The notes under the pieces are model-generated. The model was not told where the DNA came from. It saw only the letters and a list, made by a program, of their open reading frames with translations, and made no database searches. DNA of 64,000 nucleotides from Calonectria ilicicola (lineage: Eukaryota > Ascomycota > Sordariomycetes > Hypocreales > Nectriaceae). The translations under genes were made by a program, and so were the position numbers. The stretch is from the NCBI GenBank assembly GCA_020809705.1, contig CP085825.1, forward strand, positions 2,108,001 to 2,172,000. Direction: 5' to 3'. Below are positions 60,966 to 64,000 of this stretch, in pieces (the stretch's first letter is position 1; every line of letters starts with the position of its first letter).

Positions 60966-62604
60966 ATGTCCGGAGGTGACACGCTGCCGTTATACAATCC
61001 AACTTCTTCCAACCCGAGTGGTAGGAACATGGCGCCCAACACGAGTAAGTTTTTGCCCTTGATGCTATTCACTATTCCTCTTTTTTTTCTTCTTTATGCC
61101 GGGTCAACCACTCTGTCCAGCGCCTGCGCATTCTTGCACGTGTTTCTCCCTTTTTTTGCATGTGACTGACGTCGCGACAGAGCAAGCCGCTGCCGAGTGC
61201 GTCTCTGACGAGGCCCTCTCCCACCTCAAAACCTACAAGTACTCGAGTGTCGACCTTTCGCCCGTTTCGAAGTACATCCTGGGTCCATATGTACGCATCC
61301 CCTCGCTTCTCAAAGCTGGCCTTTCGCCCTCGACCGGTCTGTCGCACCGTGTCGCGGCGCCCCTCGATTGCATCAATACTCTGCAGAGCTCAATTAGCTA
61401 ACCTCGCCTCCAAACTTCCAGTGGAACGCATTTGTTGAGCTCCTGCCGCTATGGATCGCTCCGAACATGGTCACCCTTCTCGGGTTCGGCTTCATCTTGG
61501 GTAACATTATGTTGCTCGAGATCTTTATGCCAGATTTAGTTGGACCGGTATGTTGACGTCACCTCCACAAAGCAGGCTAGCGCATACTAACCATTGGCAT
61601 CAACACCACAGGGACCATCATGGCTGTACTTCAGTTTTGCGTTTGGTCTTTTTATGTACCAGACGATGGACAATGTTGATGGCAAGCAAGCTCGCCGAAC
61701 GGGAACCTCTAGTGGTCTGGGCGAGCTCTTCGACCACGGCATTGATTCTCTCAACTGCACCCTTGCCAGTCTCCTTGAGACAGCAGCAATGGGTCTCGGA
61801 ACGACTCCTGCTGGTGTCTTCACCGCGCTTTGCCCTTGTCTTCCCATGTTTTTCTCGACTTGGGAAACGTACCACACCCACACTCTGTACCTGGGCTTTA
61901 TCAACGGCCCTACTGAGGGTCTGCTCATTGCATGTGGTGTCATGATCACCGCTGGTATCTATGGGCCCGGTGTCTTCACCACCCCAATGAACCACCTCCT
62001 AGGTGATCATTTGCCCGGTCTTGCCCACATGCTCGGCGAGACTACCTTCCGTGACATTTGGATCGGCCTCATTGTTGGCTCTCTAGTCTTCACACAGATC
62101 CCCTTCTGCGTCTACAACGTTGTCAAGGCTCGCCGAGAGAGGGGTCAACCCGTGCTCCCTGTTTTCCTTGAGTGGACTCCTATGGCCGTTTACACCATTT
62201 CCATTGGCTTGTGGGTCTACTCCCCCTACAGCACCCTGATGGAGGAGAATCACCTGCTTCTTCTGTGCCTGACCCTCGCCTTCGTCTTCGGTCGCATGAC
62301 CACCAAGATGATTCTCGCACACTTGACGCGGCAACCTTTCCCTTACTGGACTGTGATGCTGTGGCCCCTTGTCGGAGGTGCCATTCTTGGCAACCTGCCC
62401 CGTTTTGGCCTTACTCAAGTCAGCGCCCAGTTTGAACTCAACTATCTCCGGGCCTATTTCGTCTTCGCCACCATTGTTTACTTCCGTTGGGCGTTCCTCG
62501 TTGTTGGCAGCATCTGCGAGTATCTTGGCATCAACGCTCTCACTATTCCCAAGGAGAAGCAGGTTGCCAACAAACAAGCCCGTGATGCTACCAAGCAGCA
62601 TTAA
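60966..62604 (+). CDS. Choline/ethanolamine phosphotransferase (CDP-alcohol phosphatidyltransferase)
   Basis: Four exons: 60966-61044, 61181-61290, 61422-61547 and 61612-62604, giving 435 residues. The CDP-alcohol phosphatidyltransferase motif is perfect: D128-G-x2-A132-R-x8-G142-x3-D146-x3-D150, just after a transmembrane segment. About eight to ten further hydrophobic segments follow, as in yeast Cpt1/Ept1. The segment LSHLKTYKYSSVDLSPVSKYILGPYWNAFVELLP before TM1 is the usual N-terminal signature of this family. It catalyses the last step of the Kennedy pathway (diacylglycerol plus CDP-choline or CDP-ethanolamine) in the ER or Golgi. The sequence does not settle which head group is preferred. 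The first ATG (60966) is used; MAPNT at residue 22 is an in-frame alternative. Confidence 0.93.
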
Positions 62605-63279
62605 TTTCGGGTGCGAAAAGAGATACCTTGCCTGGCAAGCAATTGCAAAAATCCGACGAGGATGGGCACGGTACAAGGATTTAATTGTTGCGACACAAAC
62701 TTATAGAGTCCGCATGTCTCAATTTAACACTGGGATTAGGAGCGACGACATTACACCCTCATTCGAGATGAGTGGAGAAAAGCATGATGGGCGTTGGGCT
62801 TTCCATTTTCACTCGCATTCTTTCCCACGCCGAGGCTCGCTCGCATTTTGGTGCGAAGGTTTGCGCGCGTGATGACGTGTTTTACTGTAATAGATTTTTA
62901 ACGAACTGACGTATCGGCGGAGGCTATTGATTGGAAAGCATATGTACATTTTGGATACTATTAACCTCTCATCCTGAACGGGACTTGTTTCACAACGGGG
63001 CTAGTATTCTACATCAAATGGACAAAGACGAGGACACGACTCTCTTTGGCAAGACTCATCATGAAAAGACAGCGCTGACGGACTCTGCATGGTATCTCAT
63101 TTGACTACCCCCATAAGCTAACTATTCGCGTTATTAATTTGCCATTTTCGGTAGTCTTTTACATGTTTTAGAGAATTTTAATTTTAGATGTTCAAAATCA
63201 ATCCTTGTCAAGAATATCTCTCGCAGCGTGTTCATCTGATTATCTATCTTCGAATGGTCGCTCTTTTTATCCTCCCACA
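62605..63279. other. Convergent intergenic gap
   Basis: 675 nt between the phosphotransferase and the dehydrogenase 3' ends. AT-rich in the right part; nothing recognised. Confidence 0.6.
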
Positions 63280-64000
63280 TTATTTCATGTCATCATGATC
63301 TGTCCACCGCGAAACATCCTCCCATTCTTTAAGCAGATTCAAAGTGCTGTTGCATTTATTTTTGATCACATCAAAACTATCCGAACCTAGAACTAGTCTC
63401 AGTGGGATCTCTCTTCCCTTAGAAACTCCCGTGCGTGTCAATACATCAACTGTAACCTGCGCTCCCTTCTCGACGTCTCCAAGCTGTTTATTGTCTGCCG
63501 TATCGAGGGCAGCGCGGGTCTTCTCAGCGCTCTCGGCGTATACATCTGGCATGCGACGCGCGGTGCTGATTCGCCGACCAGTGTTGAGAAATCCAGTGCG
63601 GAACTGACCTGGTTCAATACATGTCACCGAGATGCCTAGGGGCGCTAGCTCCTCTGCAATGGTCTCGGTGAAGCCGCTGATGGCCCACTTGGTCGAGCAG
63701 TAGAAGCCCACGGCTGACATACCGTTCCAGCTTGACAGAGAACCAAAGTTTGCGATGACACCTTCGCCCCGGGCGCGGAGGTAGGGGATTACGGCGCGTG
63801 TGACTTTGATAGTGCCGAATACGTTCGTGTTGAATTGATCAAAGACTTCCTGGTCCCTATTTTGACGCCATTAGCAATATGTATAATACCAGAGGCCTTG
63901 TAATACTTGCGTCGCCTCCTCACAAGCTCCTTCAAGAACATAGCCTGCGGCATTGATAATATATGTCAGGCGACCGTAAATATCATGGGCCTCCTTAATC
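63280..64000 (-). CDS. Short-chain dehydrogenase/reductase, 5' end outside the window
   Basis: Partial minus-strand gene. An exon runs from the right edge (64000) to 63911, then a 54-nt intron (63910-63857), then the last exon 63856-63280. Visible SDR features are the INAAGYV version of the NNAG motif, QFNTNVFGTIKVTRAVIPYLRARGEGVIANFGSLSSW with the catalytic-serine strand, and the active-site YCSTK (Tyr-x3-Lys). The PGQFRTGF loop comes after it. The N-terminal dinucleotide-binding glycine motif lies beyond the window. The only in-phase splice uses a GC donor (GCAAGT) with a TAG acceptor and a TGCTAATG branch-like site, giving EEATDQEVFDQFN. The substrate is unknown; classical SDRs of this type reduce carbonyls or oxidise alcohols with NAD(P)H. 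Confidence 0.88.

Overview
The window is nuclear DNA of a filamentous ascomycete, most likely a Sordariomycete and plausibly Hypocreales. Nearly every gene is interrupted by short GT-AG introns (mostly 50-130 nt) with CTAAC/CTAAT-like branch points. Coding exons are GC-rich, promoters carry pyrimidine tracts, and the protein set is Pezizomycotina-like (Zn2Cys6 factor, DUF7707-type GPI protein, IQM-like calmodulin-binding protein, SAS4). Exon structures below were assembled by hand from reading phase, splice sites and protein-family continuity. Genus-level assignment is not possible from this sequence alone.

Layout. 0-14 kb holds six housekeeping or metabolic genes and one ZIP transporter: MTM1-type mitochondrial carrier (+), WDR89-like WD40 protein (+), FRG1-like protein (-) divergent from a 2OG-Fe(II) oxygenase (+), ZIP metal transporter (-), DsbA-fold protein (+), and a two-pass mitochondrial membrane protein (+). 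14.3-17.4 kb is an eight-exon Zn2Cys6 transcription factor (-). It is separated by 7.7 kb of gene-free DNA from CIA2 (+, cytosolic Fe-S assembly). 28.9-35.2 kb holds SNU114 (-, U5 snRNP GTPase) divergent from ERG10 (+, acetoacetyl-CoA thiolase). 36-49.9 kb is a same-strand run of three chromatin/transcription subunits: SIN3, TAF2 and SAS4. 51-54.3 kb has an IQ-motif protein and the PX protein YPT35 (both -). After another 4.2 kb gap come a GPI-anchored cysteine-rich surface protein (+), a choline/ethanolamine phosphotransferase (+), and the 3' part of a short-chain dehydrogenase (-) that runs off the right edge.

Functional links are loose. MTM1 and CIA2 both touch iron-sulfur or redox homeostasis, and ERG10 and the CDP-alcohol phosphotransferase belong to membrane lipid synthesis. 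SIN3, TAF2 and SAS4 all act on promoters or histone acetylation. No biosynthetic gene cluster, intact mobile element, CRISPR array, rRNA or tRNA was found. I did not find a convincing new biological system. The observations most worth checking are the 7.7 kb regulatory-size gap in front of the Zn2Cys6 factor, the stop-free 3n introns of CIA2 and YPT35, the GC-AG intron of the dehydrogenase, unusually long introns in SIN3 and SNU114, and the cysteine-bearing matrix loop of the carrier.
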